NCBI RefSeq assembly: GCF_002277955.1
Contig: NZ_CP018477.1
Location: 1,302,001 to 1,366,000, forward strand
Reading direction: 5' to 3'
Source of the DNA: Thermogutta terrifontis
GTDB taxonomy: Bacteria > Planctomycetota > Planctomycetia > Pirellulales > Thermoguttaceae
Length of the DNA stretch: 64,000 nt
Shown: in pieces, positions 27,377-36,413 of the stretch
Layout: each line of letters starts with the position of its first letter
How positions within the stretch are numbered: position 1 is the stretch's first letter
Translations under genes and position numbers: made by a program
Notes under the pieces: model-generated
What the model was told of the DNA's origin: nothing
Databases searched by the model: none
What the model saw: only the letters and a program-made list of their open reading frames with translations

Positions 27377-27829
27377 ATGCGTATCGCGATCGGCAGTGAC
27401 CATCGCGGCTCTACATTACGGCACCGATTGATTATCTTTCTGCAGCATCTTGGGCAGGAAGTGGTGGATGTCGGTGTCGACTCGAACAACGGCGTGGACT
27501 ACCCCGAGGTTGGGGCGGAAGTGGCCCGCCGGGTAGCGTGCCACGAAGTGGATCGGGGCATCCTCATCTCTGCTACTGGTGTTGGGATGGCGATCGTGGC
27601 GAACAAGTTTCCCGGTGTCCGGGCAGCGCCATGCTTTGACGAATTGACCGCAGAGATAGGGCGAAGACATAACGACCTCAACGTCCTCTGCCTTCCCGCC
27701 GACTTCTTGACGGAATCGCTGGCCGACCGCCTTGTGGAAATTTGGCTCCGCACGGAATTCGAAGGAGGTCGGCATGCCCGGCGACTGAATAAGGTGGCGC
27801 GACTGGAGATGGCACGGCGCCATTGCTAA
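27377..27829 (+). CDS. rpiB: RpiB/LacA/LacB-family sugar-phosphate isomerase
   Basis: A 150-residue RpiB-family protein; RpiB interconverts ribose-5-phosphate and ribulose-5-phosphate, and related LacAB/allose enzymes act on hexose phosphates. It shows IAIGSDHRGSTLR, DYPEVGAEVA, ANKFPGVRAAPCFDELTA and RRHNDLNVLCLPADF. The loop that holds the catalytic base, CGTGIGM with Cys66 in E. coli RpiB, reads SATGVGM here, so Ser65 replaces Cys and Ala replaces Gly. Some RpiB enzymes (M. tuberculosis) lack this Cys and use a Glu instead, so activity is not excluded. It is about 8 kb from the BMC operon, in an unrelated context. Confidence 0.85.
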   Translation: MRIAIGSDHRGSTLRHRLIIFLQHLGQEVVDVGVDSNNGVDYPEVGAEVARRVACHEVDRGILISATGVGMAIVANKFPGVRAAPCFDELTAEIGRRHNDLNVLCLPADFLTESLADRLVEIWLRTEFEGGRHARRLNKVARLEMARRHC

Positions 27830-27949
27830 CCACAGGATGGAGATTCATCGACGGGAGCCGTCGCCAGTACCACCTCTCCTCGGTACGAAAAACGTGGGTT
27901 CAGTGCGGGGCGCGGAAACGCCGGTGCGGATGGTGGGAATTACGCGGTC

Positions 27950-29101
27950 TCACGGTTGCGTCACTTCGGCGGAGGTACTTTCCCCAGCTCTCTCGTTACC
28001 TGCCGATAGACGGTTGAGCCAGGACTTCATCCAGTCAGGTGCGTGGTGATAGGTGTGGGGAATGCCCGGCAGGGGAATGTTGGCAAAGTCGTATTGTTTC
28101 CCACCGAAGAAGTTGAGGGCGTAGTAGGCGATCAACAATCCCCCGATTCCACCCAGCACAATGCCCACAATTTCGCCCAGCAGCGATTTCTGTGGCCTGC
28201 CTTTGCGAACCCGCTCGCGGTAGTCAAGCTGTTTTTCGTCGGTTTCCAGCTTTGGAAAAGCCACGGCCTCTGCGGATGGTTCGCTCTCCAGAGAGCCTGT
28301 GATCGCCTCAAAATCCGCGGCCTGGTCCTCTGAACGGAGGGATTTCAGGTACAGTCGGGTGATCCACCGAGCGGCTGCCAGTCCCAAGGGTTCCCCAGTT
28401 TGCTGGACGACCAATTCATTGAGCGGGACCCACTGGTCGGTGTCCGGCAACCTGACCAAAAGGACCTCGTCTTCTGTTTTCGCCTCGGCCTGTGCTTCCG
28501 CGGCGCTGCCTTCTTCGGTCGAAGGTGCCGCCGCTTCGGGCAATTCGCAGGTTGCCACAGTTTCCTCAGTAGTTTGATCCTCGGGTGGCAGAAGATCTTG
28601 TGGCCCTTCAGGACTGGAAGCGGTCTCCGGTGCGACGGTTGAGATGGTTTCCACTTCGGCGGTGCTATCATTCAACTCGTCGTCAGGCCGGCGGCTCTGT
28701 TCTTGCGGCTCGGACTCTGGCTCGTCGGTGGTGGAAACGAGCCGATAATCCTTGGAGGTCGGCAGATCGAGCAGCTCGTCCTCGGGCAATTCGAAAACTT
28801 CTTCCTCCACGGCCTCAGTGGTTTCTGCGGCTTCAGAAGATGGTTCTTCGATTTCCTGCGGGTTGGGAAACTCACCGGTTTTCGCCGTCTCGAAGGAAGA
28901 GACCATATCCGCCGGAGCAGGCGATCTCTCTGCTGCTTCTTGCTGTTTCAGGATCGAGGTGTCAGAACCTGTTTCGGTTCCGGCCTCGGTGAAGTCAAAA
29001 ACCTCGCTCTCGCGATGGGTTTCATTTTGAGATGACTGCCTGTCCGGGAGAGATGGCGATTCACCTTCTCGCCGAGGAGTTGTCTGATCGGAACTGGCCA
29101 T
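27950..29101 (-). CDS. Acidic low-complexity protein with C-terminal membrane segment
   Basis: A 383-residue protein of unknown function. Residues 1-200 are rich in Glu, Asp, Ser, Thr and Pro and likely disordered. A small ordered segment (about 215-265: VLLVRLPDTDQWVPLNELVV, then ARWITRLYLKSL) resembles the short sensing modules found in planctomycete membrane proteins. One Gly-rich membrane helix follows (GEIVGIVLGGIGGLLIAYYA, about 309-334), then 49 residues outside (LPGIPHTYHHAPDWMKSWL). The gene is divergent from the GspE-type gene across about 500 bases. No operon partner is seen. Confidence 0.7.
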   Translation of the reverse strand: MASSDQTTPRREGESPSLPDRQSSQNETHRESEVFDFTEAGTETGSDTSILKQQEAAERSPAPADMVSSFETAKTGEFPNPQEIEEPSSEAAETTEAVEEEVFELPEDELLDLPTSKDYRLVSTTDEPESEPQEQSRRPDDELNDSTAEVETISTVAPETASSPEGPQDLLPPEDQTTEETVATCELPEAAAPSTEEGSAAEAQAEAKTEDEVLLVRLPDTDQWVPLNELVVQQTGEPLGLAAARWITRLYLKSLRSEDQAADFEAITGSLESEPSAEAVAFPKLETDEKQLDYRERVRKGRPQKSLLGEIVGIVLGGIGGLLIAYYALNFFGGKQYDFANIPLPGIPHTYHHAPDWMKSWLNRLSAGNERAGESTSAEVTQP

Positions 29102-29600
29102 CCTCGCACCGCCTCCACGGGAAAAACGTTACCATGTTCCGCGTGACTGTCGTTCAGCACCGGCTCACAATTTGAGTATAACTTCCCCGACTCCTTTCTG
29201 GTAATCCGAAGGTGCGAAAGAAGGCAGCTATTTTTCCCGAGGGGAAGTCATTCGCCGCCGAAGCCACCATTGAGCGAAATCCAGCTTCGCTCACTTCGGT
29301 CTTGGGAAGCCAAGGGCATTTGCAGCGACGAGGCGAGCCTCGGGGTGAAACAGACCGAGAATGGTTGTACGAGGTTCCACACCGCGGACGCAAACTTTCC
29401 GTGCTTTGCATCCGGTCGGTTGTCGGAAGAGTCAGAGGATATGGGGTTTTTCGTCGCCAATTTGTCGGCTCTACGAAATGGTTGCCGAAAGCCCTGCCAC
29501 CCGTATGACCGGGAAACCGTTCGTTGTATTCTAGGTGTACCGGTATTTCCCGGCATTCTTGCGCGAAGTATGTGGATTGATGTGGTGGAGGAGATCGGCC
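29102..29600. other. Divergent spacer, nothing recognised
   Basis: About 500 bases between the acidic membrane protein and the GspE-type gene. The short open frames in both directions lack family resemblance or start signals, and I see no repeat or convincing promoter. Confidence 0.45.
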
Positions 29601-30821
29601 ATGGCGGAAACGGCGTTTCCCCGCTTCGAAGATATCCTGGCACTGTGTAAGGAATCGGATTCGGAATTCGCGGTCCGAGTCGTGGACGAGCTCTTGAAAT
29701 GGGCTGGGGAGCTTGACGCGAGCGATCTCCACCTCAATCCCCTGGAGGACGGACTGGAGGTCCGTGTCCGTGTCGACGGGGTTCTCCACCGGGCGGGGAC
29801 ACTGCCGGCCTTCGCGCAGCGGAAGGTCATCACGCGAATGAAAGTTTTGGCTGATCTGCTGACCTACCGGAGCGACATCCCGCAGGAAGGCCGAATACGC
29901 CGACCGGTGGGAGGGCCGGAAGTCCGTATCAGCACCTTTCCCTCTCTTTACGGCGAACGCGTTGTAGCCCGATTTTTCCCGGAGGAGACCCGATTCAAAC
30001 TGCTCGACGACCTCGGATTTCCCCAGCGCATCACGGAGTTGTTGAAAAAGTTGTTGCGGGAAACCTCGGGAGCGATCTTCATGACCGGTCCCGCCGGTAG
30101 CGGCAAGACCACCACAATGTATGCCTGTTTACGGGAACTGGTGCAGGAGGAAATCCCGCGGAGCATCATCACGATCGAGGATCCCATTGAAGTGGCCATT
30201 CCTGGTGTCATCCAGAGCCAGGTGGAACCGCGTGTGGGGCTGGATCTCAGTGCGGCCCTGCGTTATCTGATGCGTCAGGACCCGGAGGTTGTGGCGGTCG
30301 GGGAGATACGTGATCGCGCCACGGCTGAGGCGGCGGTGGAGGCCTCTCTCACGGGGCATCTCATTTTGAGCACTTTTCATGCAGGCGGGGCTGCGGAGTC
30401 TGTGGGCCGACTTCTCGACATGGGTATTGAGCCCTACCTCATCCGCAGCGGCGTTCTGGCGGTCCTTTCTCAGCGGCTGCTCCGCCAGGTGTGTACGTGC
30501 AGCGAGTGGACGGACGACCCCCAGGCCGCATTGGGGTTGCCGGTCGACCGCGTGCGGGTTGCCCGGGGCTGTCCAGAATGCCGCAATACCGGTTACACGA
30601 ACCGATTTTCCATCGCCGAGATCTTGCTCCTTCAAGACGAGAGAATAGCTCGGGCGGTACTTGAGTGCGTTGATGTTGTGACGCTGGAGAAATTGGCCCT
30701 GGAACAGGGGATGGTTTCGCTCTGGGACTCGGCTGTGCAGGCCGTTAAAGAAGGGCGGACGACGCCTGTGGAAGTGCGGCGTGTCCTTGGTTGGAGTGAC
30801 TACTGGAGAATTCTGGAGTGA
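29601..30821 (+). CDS. GspE/PilB-type secretion or pilus ATPase
   Basis: A 406-residue type II/IV secretion ATPase, the cytoplasmic motor of a type II secretion system or type IV pilus. An N2-like domain (DASDLHLNPLEDGLEVRVRV) leads to Walker A GPAGSGKTTTMY (163-170), the Asp box IITIEDPIE, Walker B QDPEVVAVGEIRD (227 onward) and the His box TGHLILSTFHAG. A zinc site is built from Cys298, Cys300, Cys324 and Cys327 (CTC and CPEC), with a shortened first pair compared with the usual CxxC. The long N1 domain of classical GspE is missing. The ATG at 29601 has GGAGGAG upstream. No other secretion genes adjoin it; a secretin begins at 60834. Confidence 0.9.
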   Translation: MAETAFPRFEDILALCKESDSEFAVRVVDELLKWAGELDASDLHLNPLEDGLEVRVRVDGVLHRAGTLPAFAQRKVITRMKVLADLLTYRSDIPQEGRIRRPVGGPEVRISTFPSLYGERVVARFFPEETRFKLLDDLGFPQRITELLKKLLRETSGAIFMTGPAGSGKTTTMYACLRELVQEEIPRSIITIEDPIEVAIPGVIQSQVEPRVGLDLSAALRYLMRQDPEVVAVGEIRDRATAEAAVEASLTGHLILSTFHAGGAAESVGRLLDMGIEPYLIRSGVLAVLSQRLLRQVCTCSEWTDDPQAALGLPVDRVRVARGCPECRNTGYTNRFSIAEILLLQDERIARAVLECVDVVTLEKLALEQGMVSLWDSAVQAVKEGRTTPVEVRRVLGWSDYWRILE

Positions 30822-30909
30822 CGCTCCCAGAGGATGTGAGCGAAAGCTGAACGGTGCGCTTGTGTGATAAGTCGTTTCCGAGTGTTCTGCCGGGCCATCC
30901 GCGAGTTGC

Positions 30910-32541
30910 CTATCCTGCCAGGAGTTGTCGGAGCCCCATCCAGGCGCCGGCGAGTCCGGCAATGAGAAGCGCTGCGGCGGAAATCCACAGGCAGATGTCC
31001 CACAGAATTCCCGGCCGCAGGGCCGGCGAGCATTCCCAATAGCGGTAATGGAGAGCTGTACCCGCCAGCATGGGCAGCATGATGGCCTGCATGAAACCGC
31101 TGGCCACGATCAGCCCCACGGGTTCCCGATAACAAAGACACGTGATGAGGGCAAACAGGGGGAATCCGATGGCGAAAGCCGTCACCCATCGTTGAGGTGG
31201 ACCATGCTCGCCAGATTTTCCTGTGACAACAATGGCCACCGCGTCCGCCGCCACGCGGGAGTGCCCGGCCATCGCCGAGAAAAAGGTGGAATACAGAACT
31301 GCAAACGCGCCCGTCAGGAAGAAAAGTTTCGTCCAGTTTCCGAAGACAGGCACGTACATCTCGCTGAGATGGGCAATCATCTGAGCCCCGCTGGGAATCA
31401 AGTTTGCTCGATGGAGAATGGCGGCGCCGAGAATGTAGAAAGCAGCGGTAGCGAAAGTGTAAATGACCATGGACAGGAAGGCATCCGCTCGCATGACACG
31501 CATCCATCCCAGAGCTCGAGATACCCACGCGGAAGAACCATCGTAGCGTCCGGTATAGCGGGCATAGCCTTTCTCCAGGCACCAGTAGGGGTAGGTGATG
31601 AGTTCGTTGGTGCCCATTCCAATGATTCCAAAAGTTGCCAGAGCGGTGCCCAGGGCTGCCCAACGGTTAGCGCCCGGCGGTAACTGGAAGCTCAGCCCGC
31701 TGGCAAGGTCGCGCCATGTGATCGCCCAGCTCGGCTGGAATTGCAGAGCCACCACGCAAAAGATGGTCACGAGGGTGAAAACCGCCACCAGGATGGTGCA
31801 GACCCACTGGATCAGGCGATAACGCCCGTATGTCAACAGCGGAATCGACCCTAGACAGATGACCACCGCCCAGAGAAGATCGTCCGTGAGCCAGAAGGCC
31901 CCCACGCCATAATTGGGCCGCGGTCGTCCCAGCCGTTGCCGTACTTTCGTCTCGATTTCAGAACGTGCGGGAAGTTGACCGGTTTGGCGAAGTTCGGTCA
32001 GGATCTCCTCCCGCACCCGGGCGGCTTCAGTATCCCATTGCTCCTGGGCGGCGAGCAATCGCGTGAAGCTGCCGTTAATGGGGAACGCCAGCGCGAGCGC
32101 CTGGCCCACCCCGTGAGCGATTCCGCCGAGCTGAGCAAGGCTCACCACAAACATGACGACCCAGTACCACAGCATCCAGTGCACGCGAAGGCGAGGACCG
32201 GGAAGTCGGTTGATCGCCAGCAGGGTGGTCTGACCGGACTGGATGGCATAGCGCCCCAGCTCGACCTGCACAAAAACTTTGCTCACGCAGCCCAGAATGA
32301 TCAGCCAGAGCAGAGTGAACCCCGCCTCCGCACCCGTGCGGGGGGTCAAAATCAGTTCTCCAGAACCCACGACAGCCGCCGCGATGATCATTCCCGGCCC
32401 CATGCGGAGAAGCATCTCCAGGAAATGCCGGGGCGGCGGTCGCATACCTTCGTCAGTTTGCTCGGGGGAAGACGCGACCGGCCCCGCAATCACCGGAGCT
32501 GCGCGAGAGTCGTCTGCATCGCGATCGGCCATTTTTCCCAT
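30910..32541 (-). CDS. Nramp-related membrane transporter lacking canonical metal-site motifs
   Basis: A 543-residue polytopic protein of the Nramp/APC fold. Residues 1-40 are a polar N-terminus. The first helix MGPGMIIAAAVVGSGELILT aligns with Nramp TM1, but the metal-binding DPGN is GSGE (59-62). The TM6 Met-Pro-His motif is also not found; the matching region reads FAVLYSTFFSAMAGHSRVA. A soluble insertion of about 80 residues between early helices (AQEQWDTEAARVREEILTEL) is unusual. Without these ligands the substrate is unlikely to be the classical Mn2+/Fe2+. It converges with the GspE gene; its upstream side is the repeat array at 32.9-33.3 kb. Confidence 0.75.
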   Translation of the reverse strand: MGKMADRDADDSRAAPVIAGPVASSPEQTDEGMRPPPRHFLEMLLRMGPGMIIAAAVVGSGELILTPRTGAEAGFTLLWLIILGCVSKVFVQVELGRYAIQSGQTTLLAINRLPGPRLRVHWMLWYWVVMFVVSLAQLGGIAHGVGQALALAFPINGSFTRLLAAQEQWDTEAARVREEILTELRQTGQLPARSEIETKVRQRLGRPRPNYGVGAFWLTDDLLWAVVICLGSIPLLTYGRYRLIQWVCTILVAVFTLVTIFCVVALQFQPSWAITWRDLASGLSFQLPPGANRWAALGTALATFGIIGMGTNELITYPYWCLEKGYARYTGRYDGSSAWVSRALGWMRVMRADAFLSMVIYTFATAAFYILGAAILHRANLIPSGAQMIAHLSEMYVPVFGNWTKLFFLTGAFAVLYSTFFSAMAGHSRVAADAVAIVVTGKSGEHGPPQRWVTAFAIGFPLFALITCLCYREPVGLIVASGFMQAIMLPMLAGTALHYRYWECSPALRPGILWDICLWISAAALLIAGLAGAWMGLRQLLAG

Positions 32542-33591
32542 GGTTGGGAATGGAAACCGGGAACAATCTTCAGGACATCTTTGCTGTTAAAGTCTGAACG
32601 CCTGTTTGCCGGGCTTCGAGCGTCCGTCATTGTAAAAAACAGCCGCCCGCACTGCCAGGCATGGACACGCTGACCGAGTCCGTTGCGTTGTCCCCATCTC
32701 GCGTGATTGACGGGACTTCCGAAAGGTCTGGAAAATGCCCTCCCCGCGGGAGATGCGGCAAACAGGGTGCTTTTTCCCCTCCTGGAGCAATTTTTCTCGA
32801 TTTTTCGACCAAGCCAGCGAATAAGCGGGGAAAGCTTGTCACGCTCCACCTTTCCCAGATACGGACCTGACAAGCAGATCCCTCCGAAGCACGTCCCTCG
32901 GGGGTTTTGCGGAGGGGCACGCTTGTCGTGCCCGTTGCGTGTAGAGAAGCAGCGCCCGCAGTAAGACGCAGGATAGCTCCAACGGACCTGACAAGCAGGT
33001 CCCTCGGAGGTTTTGCGGAGGGGCCGGGATTCTTCCGGAGGGGCACGCTTGTCGTGCCCGGGGTCAGTTGGCATGTCGCGGCGTCAGCCTTGGTAGGGGC
33101 AATTCATGAATTGCGCCTACCGGTGAACGCTGAGAGTACCCATTCTGTGTGGAGAAGCAGACCCCTCCCGACTTCCAACATACGGACCTGACAAGCAGGT
33201 CCCTCCGAAGTACGTCCCTCGGAGGTTTTTGCGGAGGGGCACGCTTGTCGTGCCCGATCTGAGCTGTAAAGCCTTCGCGTGCGGAACGGTTCTCGCGGGA
33301 GGGCGTTCTGCAAAAGCTGCGTGTCCGGGGCGCGGCAAAACGCTAGATCACGTCGTTTTTCCCGTTCAAATACGATCTTCCCGCCCCTGGAACAGGGCTT
33401 TTTAGCTCCTTGCGTTAGGCAGTCCCATGATCCTTCTCCTGCGCGAACTCCCGATTTTATCCAGTCTCTCAATCTTTTGACCTCTCTCTCGCCAAGATAA
33501 GGCACAACGCAGATGGCTCCGATTGTCATCCGGCCCCACTGTCGTCGGGTCATGGATCAATAGGGTTCACCTGATATTTCGCAAAAAAGCC
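32542..33591. other. 1 kb gene-free region carrying a composite repeat array
   Basis: No supported gene. The centre (32863-33255) is an array of hairpins A and B and palindrome C. Many short frames in all directions translate the repeats (for example GPACQVR-like peptides) and should not be annotated as proteins. From 33260 to 33591 I recognise nothing. Confidence 0.7.
32863..33255. repeat. Composite palindromic repeat array (A-B, A-B-C, A-B)
   Basis: Hairpin A (GGACCTGACAAGCAGGTCC) occurs at 32863-32881 (one mismatch), 32986-33004 and 33184-33202. Hairpin B (GGGCACGCTTGTCGTGCCC) occurs at 32915-32933, 33043-33061 and 33237-33255. Palindrome C (GGGGCAATTC plus its reverse complement) is at 33098-33119. 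A and B have 7-bp stems and 5-base loops, ACAAG and CTTGT, which are reverse complements. Between A and B lie CTCCG and CGGAGG, which can pair as an inner stem. Confidence 0.85.
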
Positions 33592-34932
33592 TCAAGTTTG
33601 CGGCCAGAGAATGGACTGAACTTTGCGAACATCGACCTGTCGCGGGGTGGAACCGCACTGAACAGCCACTGCGGCGGCAGTACCGGCGGCCGCTCCAATG
33701 GCCATGGCAATTTGCTGAACCCGGTACGAGGCGTGGGCATCGTGGCTGCCGCTGATGCATCGTCCTGCGAGAAGGAGATTGTCAATGGTTTTCGGAACGA
33801 GACAACGATAGGGGATGTCGTACGGCTTTACCCTTTGAGCGAAGCCCTCAGCCTGACCCGGCCCCGCTGGATTGTGAATATCGATCACAAAATTCGCGCT
33901 TTTGACCACGGCATCCGGGTGTTTTCGGCCGGCGAGAAGATCATCGCGGGTGAGGTAGTATTCGCCCAGGAATCGGCGCGTTTCACGCACGCCGATCACT
34001 GCCGGCATTGCAGCAATGGAGGCGTCCTTATAACCTGGGGCAAACTGGCGAAGGACTTCAAGAACCTGGAGGGCCTGGCGTCGGCCTTCGAGTTCAGCCT
34101 TTGTCAGATCCGCCACCTTCGTGCCATCCACCTGATTAACCTGTGTGGCATTGACAACGACACAGCCAGGGCGGTGCCCGCGATACGTGCGGATGACGCC
34201 CACATTGGCCGGCAGCATACCCGCCTTCTGGGCATTGTGGACGACCTGTTCCCATGTCAAATCGCCGATTTTGATTCGGGTTGCTTCTTCTTCACTCCCA
34301 CAGAAGAGGGCGTTGTCCCAATCGACGCCAGCGACGGTGAACATGATGCTCATGGGTTGCAGAAGTCCGTCGCTAGCTCGGCCTTTTTCGAACTGAGCAC
34401 CAGCCGCGCAAGCGACATCACCATCCCCCGTAGCGTCGATGATGACTTTAGCTTCGACGGTGAAGATTCCCTCCTTGCTCAGGAATCGCACACCGTGGAC
34501 AGAGTTCCCCTCCTTCACAACATCAAAGACCCAAGAGTGGAGCAGAATCTCTCCCCCTGCTTCTTCCACAAGTGAAGCGTATTGCAAGTCCAAAAGTTCC
34601 GGGTTGCATCGCGGGCCGCCGATGCGTTTCAGGACCTCGCGGACAAAGGGGCTATCGGAAGAACCCATGAGAGGTCCCACCCGGGCATGCACGGCCATGC
34701 CACCAAGACGGCCATAGCGCTCAAGGAGAAGCGTTTTGACACCCTGCCGGGCAGCCATCACCGCCGCCGCCATCCCGGCCGGACCGCCACCACAAACAAG
34801 GACGTCTGTAGAGATCGCACCGATGGGAGCAACCTCGGCAGCCTGCAATTGATTGACCAGGGGCAAGGAAAGCCCAACGGCAGCGGTACTGGAGCCGAGG
34901 AAAAGCCGCCGGCTGAAGGTGGATCTTGGCAT
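33592..34932 (-). CDS. FAD-dependent oxidoreductase with N-terminal leader
   Basis: A 446-residue FAD_oxidored-family protein. The leader (STFSRRLFLGSSTAAVGLSL) has a twin-arginine pattern (SRRLFLG) and suggests Tat export. The FAD-binding Rossmann motif is VLVCGGGPAGMAAAVMAARQ, followed by LLLERYGRLGG. The C-terminal FAD contact is DNLLLAGRCISGSHDAHASY. The enzyme's substrate is unknown; planctomycetes encode many such proteins near sugar or sulfatase genes. The ATG at 34932 follows AAGGGGG at spacing 8; a GTG at 34941 is an alternative. It lies 76 bases after the small lipoprotein on the same strand and could share its transcript. Confidence 0.87.
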   Translation of the reverse strand: MPRSTFSRRLFLGSSTAAVGLSLPLVNQLQAAEVAPIGAISTDVLVCGGGPAGMAAAVMAARQGVKTLLLERYGRLGGMAVHARVGPLMGSSDSPFVREVLKRIGGPRCNPELLDLQYASLVEEAGGEILLHSWVFDVVKEGNSVHGVRFLSKEGIFTVEAKVIIDATGDGDVACAAGAQFEKGRASDGLLQPMSIMFTVAGVDWDNALFCGSEEEATRIKIGDLTWEQVVHNAQKAGMLPANVGVIRTYRGHRPGCVVVNATQVNQVDGTKVADLTKAELEGRRQALQVLEVLRQFAPGYKDASIAAMPAVIGVRETRRFLGEYYLTRDDLLAGRKHPDAVVKSANFVIDIHNPAGPGQAEGFAQRVKPYDIPYRCLVPKTIDNLLLAGRCISGSHDAHASYRVQQIAMAIGAAAGTAAAVAVQCGSTPRQVDVRKVQSILWPQT

Positions 34933-35008
34933 CACCAACACCCCCTTTTTTGACCTTGTTCGGTCGGGTTGAGAACCGTTCGGATGGTTCTGGCTTTATA
35001 GCCGCTGC

Positions 35009-35467
35009 TCAGGGCCCTTCATACGGTTGATTTGGCGTGGGGGGAGGAAGGACCCAGTCGTCGGGGATCACGAAGTTCTGTTCGCTGGGGCCGGTGGGCA
35101 GGTCAGCCGAGGTTTCGTAATCCGGGAATAAGAGCGTCCCCTGCGGGAAGAACTCGTCACCGGAGTCTTTCCCCGTTAAACCCGTAATGCGGACCTTATG
35201 CGGTCCGCCAATATGCCCAACGCCGCTGGTGCGGGAGTCGTATCGTCCGTTTTCGAATTGAATCGTGACAGCCGGTCCCGAATTCCCCTTGGATGCGTCA
35301 GGGATGAACGTGATCGAACCGGCTGGAACTGGCTGGCCTCGATAGGTAATGGTTCCTGAGATCCGATTCTTGCGTGGATCATTCTTTCCACACCCCTGGA
35401 AGAGAACCAAACAGCCAATGGCAGCACAGATCAACAAAGTTTGCGATTGCCGAAGCGGAGTCATCAT
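35009..35467 (-). CDS. Small lipoprotein of the planctomycete DUF1559-associated type
   Basis: A 152-residue predicted lipoprotein: the leader LLICAAIGCLVLFQGC ends in a lipobox with Cys near residue 21. The mature part has a transthyretin/carboxypeptidase-regulatory-like beta fold typical of these proteins (RISGTITYRGQPVPAGSITF, then GPHKVRITG) and a Pro-rich end. ATG codons at 35467 and 35464 follow AAAGGA. It starts 64 bases after the DUF1559 gene, the usual order of this planctomycete pair. Its role in the envelope is unknown. The frame extending to 35782 overlaps the DUF1559 gene and is not real. Confidence 0.82.
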   Translation of the reverse strand: MMTPLRQSQTLLICAAIGCLVLFQGCGKNDPRKNRISGTITYRGQPVPAGSITFIPDASKGNSGPAVTIQFENGRYDSRTSGVGHIGGPHKVRITGLTGKDSGDEFFPQGTLLFPDYETSADLPTGPSEQNFVIPDDWVLPPPTPNQPYEGP

Positions 35468-35531
35468 CCCGGTTCCTTTCCTGTCCCAAGGCTGGTGTGT
35501 CTGTCGAGAAGGGTGCGAACACATACCCCTG

Positions 35532-36413
35532 TCATTGCGACTGGAGTGACTCTCCACCATCCTTGCTGCCCAGGGCAAGGTAAATGCCGAAATCGATTGT
35601 CTCGGAAACGAAGCGTGCCGACCCATCGGCATTGACGAATTGGCATCCTCCGGGATGGAAACTACCGAAAGCGATTCCATTCCAGATCGATTCGTTTTTC
35701 GAGTTGATCGGGAAGCGAAGATATTTGGACAGAAGGTAGAGGGTGCCACGACTATCCTGAAATTTGCCCCGCGTCCAGGCACGGTACTTGGTCATCTGCG
35801 ACCAGGAAATCTCCCCAAGCAACAAAGTGTTTGAAGTCCCGTCGGTGATATCCGCCATACGGCTCGAATACTGCCACATGATTCCCTGATCACATTCGCC
35901 ACCAAAAGCCTGGGTTGTGTTACGGCATTTGTAGGTCTGGTTGGTCGTGGGGTTAGTACCATACGGTCCGAGGATCCCGTAGTAATGAACTGTGTAAACC
36001 TTCTGGCCACCGGGGTTCGGCCAGATTTCCGAAGCATATTCCGTTCGGTCCTGAATTCCCGACGGGCAGATATAGACTGGGATGCGGTTGGCGGCGTGCT
36101 TGATCTTGCCCGGCATTGTATAACTGCCCGCCGTCCAGTCCATCTGGTCGTAAATCGGCTTTTGCTCGATGAAGGCCAGGATGGACGCCGTCCACCCCAA
36201 TTCGTTGGCGATCATTCCGGGCAAGGGAAACTGACCCCATACGTCGTGGTAGTTCTGAAAGCCAAGGCCCAATTGGCGGAGATTGTTGACACACTGAGAC
36301 CGCCGGGCGGCTTCGCGAGCCGCCTGCACCGCAGGCAACAAGAGCGCAATCAGAATGCCAATAATGGCGATGACGACCAATAATTCCACAAGTGTGAATG
36401 CCTTACGCTTCAT
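35532..36413 (-). CDS. DUF1559 protein with type IV pilin-like N-terminus
   Basis: A 293-residue member of the large planctomycete DUF1559 (SBP_bac_10/prepilin-like) family. The N-terminus [20 protein letters not shown] is a prepilin peptidase site plus pilin helix (cleavage before Phe6, Glu5 of the mature form present). It is followed by the family's [20 protein letters not shown] and GLGFQNYHD. The globular part contains [11 protein letters not shown], and the end [19 protein letters not shown] is the standard DUF1559 C-terminus. It is probably processed and surface-exposed. The ATG at 36413 lies 6 bases from AGGAGG. It pairs with the lipoprotein gene downstream. Confidence 0.93.
   Translation of the reverse strand: MKRKAFTLVELLVVIAIIGILIALLLPAVQAAREAARRSQCVNNLRQLGLGFQNYHDVWGQFPLPGMIANELGWTASILAFIEQKPIYDQMDWTAGSYTMPGKIKHAANRIPVYICPSGIQDRTEYASEIWPNPGGQKVYTVHYYGILGPYGTNPTTNQTYKCRNTTQAFGGECDQGIMWQYSSRMADITDGTSNTLLLGEISWSQMTKYRAWTRGKFQDSRGTLYLLSKYLRFPINSKNESIWNGIAFGSFHPGGCQFVNADGSARFVSETIDFGIYLALGSKDGGESLQSQ

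Noticed and set aside
32863-33255. CRISPR array
   Set aside because: Units are palindromic and irregularly spaced, there are no uniform repeats with unique spacers, and no cas genes occur in the window.
32627-33338. Several 60-190-residue frames with repeated GPACQVR and GTTSVPLRK peptides
   Set aside because: These are translations of hairpins A and B in different frames, not proteins; similar peptides appear wherever the repeat occurs.
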